From CALMEC01 sp963765105 (GTDB taxonomy: Bacteria > Actinomycetota > Thermoleophilia > Miltoncostaeales > Miltoncostaeaceae): a stretch of DNA of 64,000 nucleotides. A program made the translations under genes and the position numbers. Below, in pieces: positions 50,716 to 60,118 of this stretch. Under the pieces are notes generated by a model that saw nothing but the letters and a program-made list of their open reading frames with translations, was not told where the DNA came from and did not search any database. The DNA is taken from the NCBI GenBank assembly GCA_963765105.1, contig CAVXUW010000002.1:992001-1056000 (forward strand), given 5' to 3'. Each line of letters starts with the position of its first letter. Within the stretch, counting starts at the first letter, position 1.

Positions 50716-51201
50716 ATGAAACACACTCTCTCCGCCCTCGTGGAGAACAAACCCGGCGTGCTCTCGCGCATCTCGGGGCTGTTCACCCGTCGAGGCTTCA
50801 ACATCGATTCGCTCGCCGTCAGTCCCACCGAGCGTCCCGACCTGTCGCGCATGACCATTACCGTCGACGCGACCAACACCCCGATCGAGCAGATCACGAA
50901 ACAGCTCGACAAGCTCATCAACGTGATCAAGGTCCGCGACCTCGCACCCGAGAATACGGTCGCGCGTGAGCTGGGCCTCTACAAGGTCAACGTGCCGGTC
51001 GGTCGGCGGAGCGAAGTGATCGAGCTGGTCGAGATCTTCCATGCGAAGATCGCCGACGTCACGCCCGAGACGCTCACGATCGAGTTGACGGGCCCCAGCG
51101 AAGAGCTGGTGCGTTTCGAAGAGCTCTTGCGGCCCATCGGCCTGAGTGAGCTTGTGAAGACCGGTGTCGTGGCGTTGGGCCGCGGCGCGAACCCCACCTG
51201 A
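50716..51201 (+). CDS. ilvN: Acetolactate synthase small (regulatory) subunit
   Basis: Regulatory subunit that gives valine feedback to acetohydroxyacid synthase. 161 residues: N-terminal ACT domain beginning KHTLSALVENKPGVLSRISG with GFNIDSLAVSPTE, then the IlvN C-terminal domain (ELGLYKVNVPVGRRSEVIEL). ATG 50716 gives the standard start. The catalytic ilvB is not in this window, which is unusual because ilvB and ilvN are normally adjacent. ilvC follows after 13 bp. Confidence 0.94.
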   Translation: MKHTLSALVENKPGVLSRISGLFTRRGFNIDSLAVSPTERPDLSRMTITVDATNTPIEQITKQLDKLINVIKVRDLAPENTVARELGLYKVNVPVGRRSEVIELVEIFHAKIADVTPETLTIELTGPSEELVRFEELLRPIGLSELVKTGVVALGRGANPT

Positions 51202-51214
51202 TCAGGAGCCCGCA

Positions 51215-52204
51215 TTGCTCTACGACGACGACGCTGACCTCGGTCATCTCCACGGCAAGACCGTCGCCATCATCGGCTACGGCAGCCAGGGACACGCCCA
51301 CGCGCTGAACCTCAAAGACAGCGGCGTCAACGTCGTCGTGGGTCTTCGTCCGGACTCGGCATCGGTCGAGAAGGCCCGTGAGCAAGAGCTCACGGTCATG
51401 TCGCCCGCCGACGCGGCCAAAGCCGGTGACCTCGTCATGATCCTCGCTCCCGACGAGTTGCAAGGCGACATCTACCGGGAGGACATCGCGCCCGGACTCG
51501 TTCCGGGGAACGCCCTCGTCTTTGCCCATGGCTTTTCCGTGCACTTTGGCCAGATCGTTCCCCCCGCCGGCGTTGACTGCTTCCTCGTTGCTCCCAAGGG
51601 ACCCGGTCATCTGGTGCGTCGCCAGTACACCGAGGGCAAAGGCGTTCCCGGGCTCATTGCCGTGGCACAGGACGCCACCGGTGACGCACGCGACCTCGCC
51701 CTGGCCTACGCCAAGGGCATCGGCTGCGCCCGTGCCGGGGTGATCGAAACCAGCTTCGCTGAGGAGACCGAGACCGACCTGTTCGGTGAGCAGGTGGTGT
51801 TGTGCGGTGGCGTGACCGAGCTGGTGCGCGCCGGGTTTGAGACCCTCGTCGATGCGGGCTACAACCCCGAGATGGCATATTTCGAGTGTCTTCACGAGCT
51901 CAAGCTCATCGTTGACCTGATGTACGAAAAGGGCATCAGCGGCATGCGCTACTCCATCTCCAACACGGCGGAATACGGCGACATCACCCGCGGGCCGCGC
52001 ATCGTGACCGACGAAACCCGGGCGGAGATGAAGAAGATTCTCAAGGAGATCCAGACGGGTGAGTTCGCGAAGGAATGGCTGCTCGAAAATCGCGTTGGGC
52101 GCCCGCGGTTCAACGCCATTGGTAAACGCCAGGCCGACCACCAGATTGAAGAAGTGGGAAAACGACTTCGGGGGATGATGAGTTGGATCGACCAAGACTT
52201 CTAA
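51215..52204 (+). CDS. ilvC: Ketol-acid reductoisomerase (class I)
   Basis: Second common step of branched-chain amino acid synthesis: Mg-dependent alkyl shift and NADPH reduction. 329 residues, short form. Nucleotide motif IIGYGSQGHAHALNL with GLRPDSAS in the cofactor loop, KGPGHLVRRQYTEGKGVP, and the C-terminal metal/substrate region ETSFAEETETDLFGEQ and SNTAEYGD. TTG 51215 is chosen, with AGGAG upstream and the product beginning LYDDDADL as usual. Its end overlaps the DUF3105 gene by 22 bp. Confidence 0.95.
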   Translation: MLYDDDADLGHLHGKTVAIIGYGSQGHAHALNLKDSGVNVVVGLRPDSASVEKAREQELTVMSPADAAKAGDLVMILAPDELQGDIYREDIAPGLVPGNALVFAHGFSVHFGQIVPPAGVDCFLVAPKGPGHLVRRQYTEGKGVPGLIAVAQDATGDARDLALAYAKGIGCARAGVIETSFAEETETDLFGEQVVLCGGVTELVRAGFETLVDAGYNPEMAYFECLHELKLIVDLMYEKGISGMRYSISNTAEYGDITRGPRIVTDETRAEMKKILKEIQTGEFAKEWLLENRVGRPRFNAIGKRQADHQIEEVGKRLRGMMSWIDQDF

Positions 52205-52956
52205 GCATCGTCGCCGCGGTCGTCATGGCCGCTGCCACAATGACGGGAATCGCTGCCTGTGGCGGCGACAAGACGACACCGGACGACGGCAACGCCCCGC
52301 TGCCCGCGTTCAAAGACGAGCGCGATGGCCTCGTGAAGCCAGAGCCCGAAGCCGACACGGTCAACCGCGGTCCCCGTCCCGGGGCAATTGCATACAACGC
52401 ACCGCCGCCACCGATCGCCGCCGATGTTCAGGCCGCCGCGCAGGCGGCTGGGTGCGACGTCCGTGGCTTCAAGAGCGAGACGCAGCCGCAGAGTCATATC
52501 CCCGGCGAATCGGCGACACGTGAGTCGGCGCCACCACTGTCGGGTGGGCACAACCAGAAATGGGCCGACTACGGCGTTTACAACGAACCGATTCCGTACA
52601 AGTATCAGCTGCACAACCTCGAACATGGAGCCGTCTTCGTTCAGTACGGCACGAAGGTCTCCGTGGAGGGTGTCAATGCGCTCCGCGAGATGTGGGCGAA
52701 GTCACCGGCCTACCTCGTCATCTCACCAAACTCCGGCGCAGCCTTCCCGGCTGAGGGGGTTGTCGTCGGCGCGCAGCAGCGCTGGATGGTGTGTAAGCCG
52801 ACGTTCACAGCCGCGATGATCCCTGCCGTCGAGGCATTCCGTGACGCGTACCGCGGCCGTGGTCCGGAGGGATCGCCAGCCCTCAATAGCGACCAACCTC
52901 GCCCGGACGACCTGCCGGAGCCCGTGCTCGCAGACACCGGCGCGAAGGGGCAGTAG
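52183..52956 (+). CDS. DUF3105 lipoprotein
   Basis: A 257-residue exported protein. A signal sequence ends in the lipobox TGIAAC, so the mature protein is probably lipid-anchored at the Cys near residue 26. A Pro/Glu-rich linker leads to the DUF3105 domain (GGHNQKWADYGVYNEP, LEHGAVFVQYGTKVS, YLVISPN). The function of DUF3105 is unknown. The TTG start lies inside the 3' end of ilvC, and serA starts 3 bp after its stop, so it is embedded in the amino-acid operon. Confidence 0.85.
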   Translation: MDRPRLLSIVAAVVMAAATMTGIAACGGDKTTPDDGNAPLPAFKDERDGLVKPEPEADTVNRGPRPGAIAYNAPPPPIAADVQAAAQAAGCDVRGFKSETQPQSHIPGESATRESAPPLSGGHNQKWADYGVYNEPIPYKYQLHNLEHGAVFVQYGTKVSVEGVNALREMWAKSPAYLVISPNSGAAFPAEGVVVGAQQRWMVCKPTFTAAMIPAVEAFRDAYRGRGPEGSPALNSDQPRPDDLPEPVLADTGAKGQ

Positions 52957-52958
52957 AC

Positions 52959-54581
52959 ATGGCTGACAGCGACGCCACGGCCGGGCAGCTTCCCCGGGCG
53001 GACCTCCGCGTGCTCGTGTGCGAGAAACTCGCCGATGCCGGTGTGGAGCTGCTCAGCCAGAGCGTCGCGGTCGACGATGGCACCGCCTGGTCGGCCGATG
53101 AGCTCGCCGAGCACATTGGCGACTACGACGCCATCGTCGTACGCAGCGCCACAAAGGTCACAGCCGACCTGATCGAAAAGGCGACGCGCCTGCAGGTTGT
53201 GGGACGCGCCGGAACCGGGGTCGACAACGTCGATGTGGATGCGGCCACTCGCCGCGGCATCGTCGTCGTCAACGCACCCGAATCGAACTCCCTTTCAGCG
53301 GCCGAACACACCGTTGCGCTCATCCTCGCCCAGGCCCGCAATATCGCCCAAGCACACGCCCGGCTCGTCGACGGTGCCTGGGAACGGTCGAAGTTCGGGG
53401 GAATCGAGGTCACCGGCAAAACCCTGGGCGTTGTCGGCCTTGGGCGCATCGGACGGCTCGTTGCCGAGCGCGCCAAAGGCCTGCGCATGAACGTCGTGGC
53501 CTTCGACCCGTACCTCGCCGAGGGCCGGTATCGCGAGCTCGGCGTGGACCGGGCGGAGACTCTCGCCGACCTCTACGGGCAAAGTGACTTCATCACGCTG
53601 CACATGCCGTCCACGCCCGAGACGCGCGGGATGATCGACGCGGCCGCTATCGCGACCATGAAACCCGGCGCGCGCCTCATCAACGTGGCCCGTGGCGACT
53701 TGATCGATGCCGCTGCAGTCGCCGACGCCGTGCGCTCTGGTCACCTGGCGGGCGCCGCCGTTGACGTCTTTCCCGCGGAACCGGCCACCGAGAGCCCGCT
53801 TTTCGGTGTTCCCGGCATCGTCGTCACTCCTCACTTGGGCGCCTCCACGGTCGAGGCGCAGGACCGTGCTGGTGTGGACGTGGCCGAGCAGGTTGTTGCT
53901 GCCCTCACGGGCGGTGTCGTCACCACGGCCGTTAACATCCCTGCAGTGAGTGCTGAGGGCATGGAGGCGATGCGCCCGTTCATCCCGCTGGCCCGCCAAC
54001 TCGGCCAGCTTCACTGCGCGCTCACCGGGGGCCAGGTGGCCCCGCTCGAGATCATCATCGAGGGCGGCCTCGCCGACTTCGGAACGCGCCTACTCACCTC
54101 GTCGGTGCTCGTCGGCGTGCTCGCGGGCCACACGGAGGAGACCCCCAACCTGGTCAACGCCGCCCACCTGGCCGATGAGCGGGGCATCCAGTTCACCGAG
54201 GCAACCACGCGGCAAGAACGCGATTACACCAACCGCATCACGCTGCGCACCGGTGACGTCAGCGTGTCGGGCACGACGATCGGCACCACTTCACGCACCC
54301 GTTTGGTGTCGGTGTTCGACCAGCCCATTGAGATTGAGCTGGCACCGCACATCGGCATCTTCCGCTATCTCGACGTGCCGGGAATGATCGGCCGTGTCGG
54401 TTCCATCTTGGGATCTGCCGATGTGAACATCGCGTCGATGGCGGTGTCTCGCAGCCGTGCCGAAGGCCTCGCGGTGATGGCCGTGACTGTCGACTCACCG
54501 GTTGCCAAGGACGTGGCCGACACGATCGCCGCCGTCGACGGCTTCGAAAGTGTCCGCTTCGTGCAGCTCGATTTGGAGTAG
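52959..54581 (+). CDS. serA: D-3-phosphoglycerate dehydrogenase
   Basis: First step of serine synthesis. 540 residues, the long actinobacterial form: substrate domain, NAD-binding domain with VVGLGRIGRLVAERAKG and the catalytic Arg in NVARGDLIDA plus the His in TPHLGAST, then an intervening (ASB-like) domain and a C-terminal ACT domain (DVPGMIGRVGSILGSADVNI) for serine feedback. ATG 52959, 3 bp from the DUF3105 gene. Serine feeds CysE/CysK encoded elsewhere in the window. Confidence 0.96.
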   Translation: MADSDATAGQLPRADLRVLVCEKLADAGVELLSQSVAVDDGTAWSADELAEHIGDYDAIVVRSATKVTADLIEKATRLQVVGRAGTGVDNVDVDAATRRGIVVVNAPESNSLSAAEHTVALILAQARNIAQAHARLVDGAWERSKFGGIEVTGKTLGVVGLGRIGRLVAERAKGLRMNVVAFDPYLAEGRYRELGVDRAETLADLYGQSDFITLHMPSTPETRGMIDAAAIATMKPGARLINVARGDLIDAAAVADAVRSGHLAGAAVDVFPAEPATESPLFGVPGIVVTPHLGASTVEAQDRAGVDVAEQVVAALTGGVVTTAVNIPAVSAEGMEAMRPFIPLARQLGQLHCALTGGQVAPLEIIIEGGLADFGTRLLTSSVLVGVLAGHTEETPNLVNAAHLADERGIQFTEATTRQERDYTNRITLRTGDVSVSGTTIGTTSRTRLVSVFDQPIEIELAPHIGIFRYLDVPGMIGRVGSILGSADVNIASMAVSRSRAEGLAVMAVTVDSPVAKDVADTIAAVDGFESVRFVQLDLE

Positions 54582-54612
54582 CGGCAGGGGACGGGATCGG
54601 CTGGACGTGAAC

Positions 54613-54632
54613 CCCGCCGACGGCCGGGCGGG
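54613..54632 (+). terminator. Possible hairpin terminator after serA
   Basis: CCCGCC (54613-54618) pairs with GGCGGG (54627-54632) around an 8-nt loop, 32 bp after the serA stop. The short stem and missing T-run make this weak. Confidence 0.35.
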
Positions 54633-54648
54633 ACGAGTGCACTCGACG

Positions 54649-54654
54649 TAGGGT
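54649..54654 (+). promoter_or_regulatory. Predicted -10 box (TAGGGT) of the tpm pseudogene
   Basis: TAGGGT ends 7 nt before the ATG at 54662, so the promoter of the interrupted methyltransferase gene looks intact. Confidence 0.45.
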
Positions 54655-54661
54655 GGCGCGC

Positions 54662-55282
54662 ATGGATGCACTGTTCTGGAGCAGGCGCTGGGAGAACCGG
54701 CAGCTCGCGCTTCATCGCTCGGAGGTGCACCCAGCGCTTCTGCGCCACGGTGCCCTGCTGTCCGGACGCTCGCGGGTGCTGGTGCCCCTGTGTGGCAAGT
54801 CCATCGACCTGTGGTGGCTGGCGGAGTAGGGTGCCGAGGTGGTGGGGGTGGAGTTCGTGCGCAGCGCGGTGGATGAGTTCTTTGCCGAGGCCGAGCTCAC
54901 GCCCACGGTTTCGGAGGTCGACGGTTTCGCGGTCCTCAGCGGCAACGGTGTTTCGGTATGGGTGGGCGACTTGTTTGCACTCACGCCGGCTCACGTCGGT
55001 CGGTTCGATGCCGTCTGGGATCGGGCGGCACTCGTGGCCGTCGGCCCCGAGCGCTTCCTGAGGTACGTGGAGGTAGAGCGGCACCTGCTCGCCGACGACG
55101 GAGTGCTTCTGCTCACCGCCCTTGTCCGCGGCGACGAGCTGGGCCCCCCGTGGTCGGTGCCGGAGAACTCGGTTCGCCATTGGTACGCCGGCGCCGGGAT
55201 CACCTTGCTCGATGTGACGCCCAACGCTGACGGGCCAGGGTGGCAAGAACTCGTGTTCCAGATCGAGGGCGCGGCGCGCTGA
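54662..55282 (+). pseudogene. Thiopurine S-methyltransferase-like gene interrupted by an in-frame TAG
   Basis: The frame from ATG 54662 encodes the TPMT pattern MDALFWSRRWENRQLALHRS, RVLVPLCGKSIDLWWLAE, then a TAG at 54827-54829, and continues in the same frame with GAEVVGVEFVRSAVDEFF, FDAVWDRAALVAV and ENSVRHWY. Relatives have Gln at this point (LAEQG), so a single CAG-to-TAG change explains the stop. The rest of the 206-codon frame is clean, which suggests a recent event. Re-initiation at GTG 54839 would lack the SAM-binding N-terminal half. Recent nonsense mutation, base-calling error or read-through are all possible. Confidence 0.8.
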
Positions 55283-55400
55283 TGAGTTTCGGAACGCTCG
55301 TCGCCTACGTGCTCCACCGATCATCACATCGCCCGTATCTTTGCGCGGTACGCCGACCGTTCCGATTCAGCGATGCAGTCATGCAGGCATTCGTGATGGA

Positions 55401-55410
55401 ATCTTAAGAT
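55401..55410. promoter_or_regulatory. Palindrome ATCTTAAGAT overlapping the vapB start
   Basis: A perfect 10-bp palindrome whose last two bases are the AT of the vapB ATG. Toxin-antitoxin operons usually have such an autoregulatory operator here. Confidence 0.45.
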
Positions 55411-55711
55411 GGCCCAGCTCACCGTGCGACTTGACGACGACCTCGCCGACCACGTGCGTATCAACGCGGAGAGCCTGGGTCGTAGCGTGAACAGCTGGGT
55501 TGTGGCAGTTCTTCGTACCGCGGTCGATCCTGAGTTTGCCGATTCCGATGTTGAGCGAACGCGTGGTCGGCTGGCCCGCGCCGGTTTGCTTACTGTTCCA
55601 CGACGACGGGCACATCGGCCCCCACTTGATCCGGACGCCCTCGAGGCCGCTCGTGAGGCCGCGGGACGCGGCACACCCCTGTCGGAGATCGTCGTCCGGG
55701 ACCGAGGTTGA
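55409..55711 (+). CDS. VapB-type ribbon-helix-helix antitoxin
   Basis: A 100-residue protein. The N-terminus (AQLTVRLDDDLADHVRINAESLGRSVNSWVV) is a ribbon-helix-helix DNA-binding fold; the C-terminal half with ARAGLLTVP is the toxin-neutralising tail of long VapB proteins. ATG 55409 overlaps a palindromic putative operator. Its TGA overlaps the TTG that would start the PIN toxin, the usual coupling, but that toxin is broken, so the antitoxin now seems orphaned. Confidence 0.8.
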   Translation: MAQLTVRLDDDLADHVRINAESLGRSVNSWVVAVLRTAVDPEFADSDVERTRGRLARAGLLTVPRRRAHRPPLDPDALEAAREAAGRGTPLSEIVVRDRG

Positions 55712-56144
55712 GCGTCTATAGGGCAGCTCGGCGCTCGTCAAGCTCTATGCCAACGAGCCCAATGCCCAGAGCGTTCGGGGCCTCGACAACATCGTCGTCT
55801 CCGAACTCGCCCGAGTCGAGGTGCCATCGGCGCTCTGGCGTAAGCAACGTGTCGGCGAACTCACGGCAGCGGAAGCACTGCTTCTGACGTACGCCTTCGA
55901 AGATGACTGGTGGGGAAGCGACGGTCGTCCTGAGCCACTCTTCGCGGTCATCGCCATCACTGACGACATCCTCGAATCGGCGGCACAAAGGGTCGCTCTC
56001 CATGGGCTTCGGGCGTACAAAGCGGTTCAACTCGCGACAGCCGCTGCGGCGCGTTCTGCGGATCCGGACCATACGCTCTTCGCCTCATTCGACACGAAGC
56101 TCAACGCGGTCGCCATCCTCGAAGGTTTCTCAATCCTCGGCTGA
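55708..56144 (+). pseudogene. Remnant VapC (PIN-domain) toxin gene, frameshifted
   Basis: The body in the frame ending at 56144 reads SSALVKLYANEP, NIVVSELARVEVPSALW, RAYKAVQLATAAAA and FASFDTKLNAVAILEGF, a PIN ribonuclease. The expected start TTG 55708 (Leu-Ser-Val-Tyr) is in another frame: one base is missing near 55720, and the codon for the first catalytic Asp is now Gly. A second catalytic Asp (normally RAYDA) is Lys. With the frameshift and two acidic residues lost it cannot be an active toxin. A GTG at 55821 could begin only the last 107 residues. Confidence 0.8.
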
Positions 56145-56170
56145 GGAGTTTCGGGCCGCCGATCGCCTGC

Positions 56171-56176
56171 TATTGT
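56171..56176 (+). promoter_or_regulatory. Predicted -10 box (TATTGT) of the leu operon leader
   Basis: TATTGT ends 8 nt before the ATG of the leader peptide, so the leader mRNA would begin at or just before that codon. Confidence 0.45.
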
Positions 56177-56184
56177 CCATCGCG

Positions 56185-56262
56185 ATGTCGGCCCCACGGT
56201 ACACAGACGCTCCGCTGCGCGGCCTCGGCCTGCTTCTTGTTGGCCTCCTCCTTCCCCGTTAG
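56185..56262 (+). CDS. leuL: Leucine-rich leader peptide of leuA
   Basis: A 25-codon frame ending in TAG, 72 bp before leuA. Eight of 25 residues are Leu, in the pattern GLGLLLVGLLLPR at the C-terminus. The last Leu run uses CTC-CTC-CTT at 56245-56253. This is the classical composition of an attenuation leader peptide that senses charged leucyl-tRNA. The peptide itself has no other expected role. Confidence 0.85.
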   Translation: MSAPRYTDAPLRGLGLLLVGLLLPR

Positions 56263-56328
56263 GGGAAGCGACTTGGACACCCACGCCCTTTGGGCACGCA
56301 AGACCTCGAAGCCGAGACTGAGGAGGAG
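56245..56328 (+). promoter_or_regulatory. Leucine-responsive attenuator: Leu codons complementary to the leuA ribosome site
   Basis: CTCCTCCT (56245-56252), inside the leader's Leu codons, is perfectly complementary to AGGAGGAG (56321-56328), the leuA ribosome-binding site. A competing 7-bp hairpin CTTCCCC-gtta-GGGGAAG spans 56251-56268, and a small GCCC-ttt-GGGC hairpin lies at 56285-56295. When leucine is low, a ribosome stalled on the Leu codons would mask the anti-SD strand and free leuA translation. The base pairing is seen; the mechanism is inferred. Confidence 0.7.
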
Positions 56329-56334
56329 ACCTCT

Positions 56335-57915
<1,581 letters not shown>

Positions 57916-57916
57916 G

Positions 57917-59329
57917 TTGCCCAAGACCCTGTTCGAGAAGGTGTGGGACGCACACCTCGTGCGCGATGGTGACGCTCAAGGGCCACCCACGATTTACATT
58001 GACCTGCACCTCGTCCACGAGGTCACCTCCCCGCAGGCGTTCGACGGGCTTCGCCTAGCGGGCCGCCCCGTCCGCCGTCCCGACCGGACTCTCGCCACGG
58101 TTGACCACAACGTCCCCACGATCGGTCGCGACAAGCCGATTGAGGACCCGCTCTCGCGGCAGCAAGTCGAGACGCTCGAGGCAAACTGCGCCGAGTTCAA
58201 CGTGCCGATCTTCTCGATCCGCAGCGCCCGCCAGGGCATCGTCCACGTGATTGGCCCGGAGTTGGGCGTCACCCAACCGGGGATGACGATCGTCTGCGGC
58301 GACAGCCACACCGCCACCCACGGCGCGTTTGGCGCGCTTGCCTTTGGCATTGGCACCAGCGAGGTAGAGCATGTGCTCGCCACCCAGACCCTCTCGCAGC
58401 CGCGACCGAAGACGATGCGGGTCAGCATCGACGGCACCCCCGGGCTCGGCGTGGTCGCCAAAGACTTGATCCTCGGCACGATCGGTCAGATTGGCGTGTC
58501 GGGCGGCGTGGGGCACGTGATCGAGTACGCCGGGTCGGCGATCCGGGCGCTCAGCATGGAAGGTCGCATGACGGTCTGCAACATGACCATCGAAGGCGGT
58601 GGCCGCGCCGGCATGATCGCCCCGGACGACACAACCTTCGCCTACCTCGAGGGACGTGTCGGCGCGCCCAAGGACTTTGCCCGAGCTGTCGAGCACTGGC
58701 GCTCCCTCCCCAGCGATGCCGATGCGGTGTTCGACACCGAGATCGTCGTCAACGCTGCGACATTGGCACCGCAGGTCACGTGGGGAACCACCCCCGAGAT
58801 GGTCGCGCCCATCACGGGACGTGTTCCCACACCGGAGCAGTGGGGCGACCCGGAAAGCGCACGACGTGCCTTGGCCTACATGGGGCTGCAGGGAGGTGAG
58901 GCGCTTGAAGACATCGCGATCGACACGGTGTTCCTCGGCTCGTGTACCAACGGCCGAATCGAGGACCTTCGAGCTGCCGCCAAGGTGGTGCAGGGACGAA
59001 CCGTGGCATCGAACGTGCGGGCGATGGTGGTTCCCGGCTCGATGCAGGTCAAGGCCCAAGCCGAAGCCGAAGGGCTCGACCGTGTCTTCTCCGACGCCGG
59101 GTTCGAGTGGCGCGACGCGGGTTGCTCGATGTGTCTCGGAATGAACCCCGACATCCTCTCGCCCGGCGAACGGTGTGCGTCAACCAGCAACCGCAACTTC
59201 GAAGGGCGCCAAGGTAAGGACGGACGCACACATCTGGTGAGCCCGCAGATGGCAGCCGCCGCGGCGATCACCGGGCACCTCGTCGATGTTCGGACCATGG
59301 ATGTCGAGCTTGCGGGGGTGGGAGTATGA
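57917..59329 (+). CDS. leuC: 3-isopropylmalate dehydratase large subunit
   Basis: Fe-S isomerase subunit converting 2- to 3-isopropylmalate with LeuD. 470 residues, opening TLFEKVWDAHLV. VCGDSHTATHGAFGALAFGIG is the family signature, and cluster cysteines lie in FLGSCTNGRIEDL and the GCSMCLGMNPD pair. TTG start with AAGGAAGG upstream, 1 bp after leuA. Its stop overlaps a 32-codon open frame that bridges to leuD. Confidence 0.96.
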   Translation: MPKTLFEKVWDAHLVRDGDAQGPPTIYIDLHLVHEVTSPQAFDGLRLAGRPVRRPDRTLATVDHNVPTIGRDKPIEDPLSRQQVETLEANCAEFNVPIFSIRSARQGIVHVIGPELGVTQPGMTIVCGDSHTATHGAFGALAFGIGTSEVEHVLATQTLSQPRPKTMRVSIDGTPGLGVVAKDLILGTIGQIGVSGGVGHVIEYAGSAIRALSMEGRMTVCNMTIEGGGRAGMIAPDDTTFAYLEGRVGAPKDFARAVEHWRSLPSDADAVFDTEIVVNAATLAPQVTWGTTPEMVAPITGRVPTPEQWGDPESARRALAYMGLQGGEALEDIAIDTVFLGSCTNGRIEDLRAAAKVVQGRTVASNVRAMVVPGSMQVKAQAEAEGLDRVFSDAGFEWRDAGCSMCLGMNPDILSPGERCASTSNRNFEGRQGKDGRTHLVSPQMAAAAAITGHLVDVRTMDVELAGVGV

Positions 59330-59424
59330 CCAGCCGCCGCCGGCGTTTGAGCAATCTCTGCCCCGATCAATTGTCGTTGGTGGCGAATAGGCCGCCCAAG
59401 TGCCGTGCCGGAGGTGGCGCATGA
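59326..59424 (+). CDS. Possible 32-codon bridging ORF between leuC and leuD
   Basis: ATG 59326 overlaps the leuC stop (ATGA), and its TGA overlaps the leuD ATG (ATGA), so ribosomes could pass leuC to leuD through it. The product begins MTSRRRRLSN and contains ANRPPKCRA, encoded by the 27-bp repeat also found in the gatB extension. There is no similarity to a known peptide. It may be only a spacer created by a repeat insertion; GGAGG before leuD also allows independent initiation. Confidence 0.4.
   Translation: MTSRRRRLSNLCPDQLSLVANRPPKCRAGGGA
59383..59409 (+). repeat. 27-bp dispersed repeat, copy at the leuC-leuD junction
   Basis: Near-identical (24 of 27) to 49194-49220 in gatB. Upstream both copies also share TTGAGC and GATCA with different spacing, so the related region may be longer than the core. 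Confidence 0.6.
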
Positions 59425-60020
59425 GAGCCATAGCCACGATCACCGGAACACTGGCCCCGCTCGACCGCAACGACGTCGACACCGACCAGATCATCCCCAA
59501 GCAGTTCCTCAAGCGTATTGAGCGCACCGGCTTTGGCGAGTATCTCTTCTTCGATTGGCGCAACGAGGATGGCTTCCCTCTGGAGTTGCCTGTCTACCGC
59601 CACGCCCCGATCCTCGTGACCGGCCGCAACTTTGGCTGTGGCTCCTCGCGCGAGCACGCCCCCTGGGCGTTGGAAGACTTCGGCTACAGGGCGATCATCG
59701 CCCCATCGTTCGCCGACATTTTCCGATCGAACTGCACCAAGATCGGCCTGTTGCCGGTGGTGCTCCTCGAGGAGCAGGTGGCCCAACTCATTGCGGCCGC
59801 GCTCGCAAACCCTGGCGCCGAGGCGACCGTCGACCTCGAACGTCAGATTGTCACGGCGCCCGACGGGGCCGAGATGCCATTCGAGATCGACCCCGCAATC
59901 CGCTACCGGCTCCTCAACGGACTTGACGACATCGGTATCACACTCAGTCACGCCGACGCGATCGATCGGTACGAAGCCGATCGCGAACGTGAGGGGCCCG
60001 TCACAACATCCCTTCAGTAG
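59421..60020 (+). CDS. leuD: 3-isopropylmalate dehydratase small subunit
   Basis: Swivelling-domain partner of LeuC. 199 residues, opening ITGTLAPLDRNDVDTDQIIPKQFLK, with the substrate-specificity loop ILVTGRNFGCGSSREHAPWAL and IIAPSFADIFRSNC. ATG 59421 with GGAGG 6 nt upstream. Unlike most leuCD pairs, the genes are separated by 91 bp containing a dispersed repeat. Confidence 0.95.
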   Translation: MRAIATITGTLAPLDRNDVDTDQIIPKQFLKRIERTGFGEYLFFDWRNEDGFPLELPVYRHAPILVTGRNFGCGSSREHAPWALEDFGYRAIIAPSFADIFRSNCTKIGLLPVVLLEEQVAQLIAAALANPGAEATVDLERQIVTAPDGAEMPFEIDPAIRYRLLNGLDDIGITLSHADAIDRYEADREREGPVTTSLQ

Positions 60021-60118
60021 CTACGGACAGTCGTCCCGGCGATGGGGAACGGTTCGCGTTGCCCCAGCGCCGGGCCGTGCCTACTATCGGTTGCACGACT
60101 GGCGAGTGAAGGAGAACG

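Noticed and set aside
54827..54829. TAG in the TPMT-like gene as pyrrolysine recoding
   Set aside because: Relatives have Gln at this site and no pyrrolysine genes are visible; a point mutation or read error is simpler. TGA-type selenocysteine is excluded because the codon is TAG.
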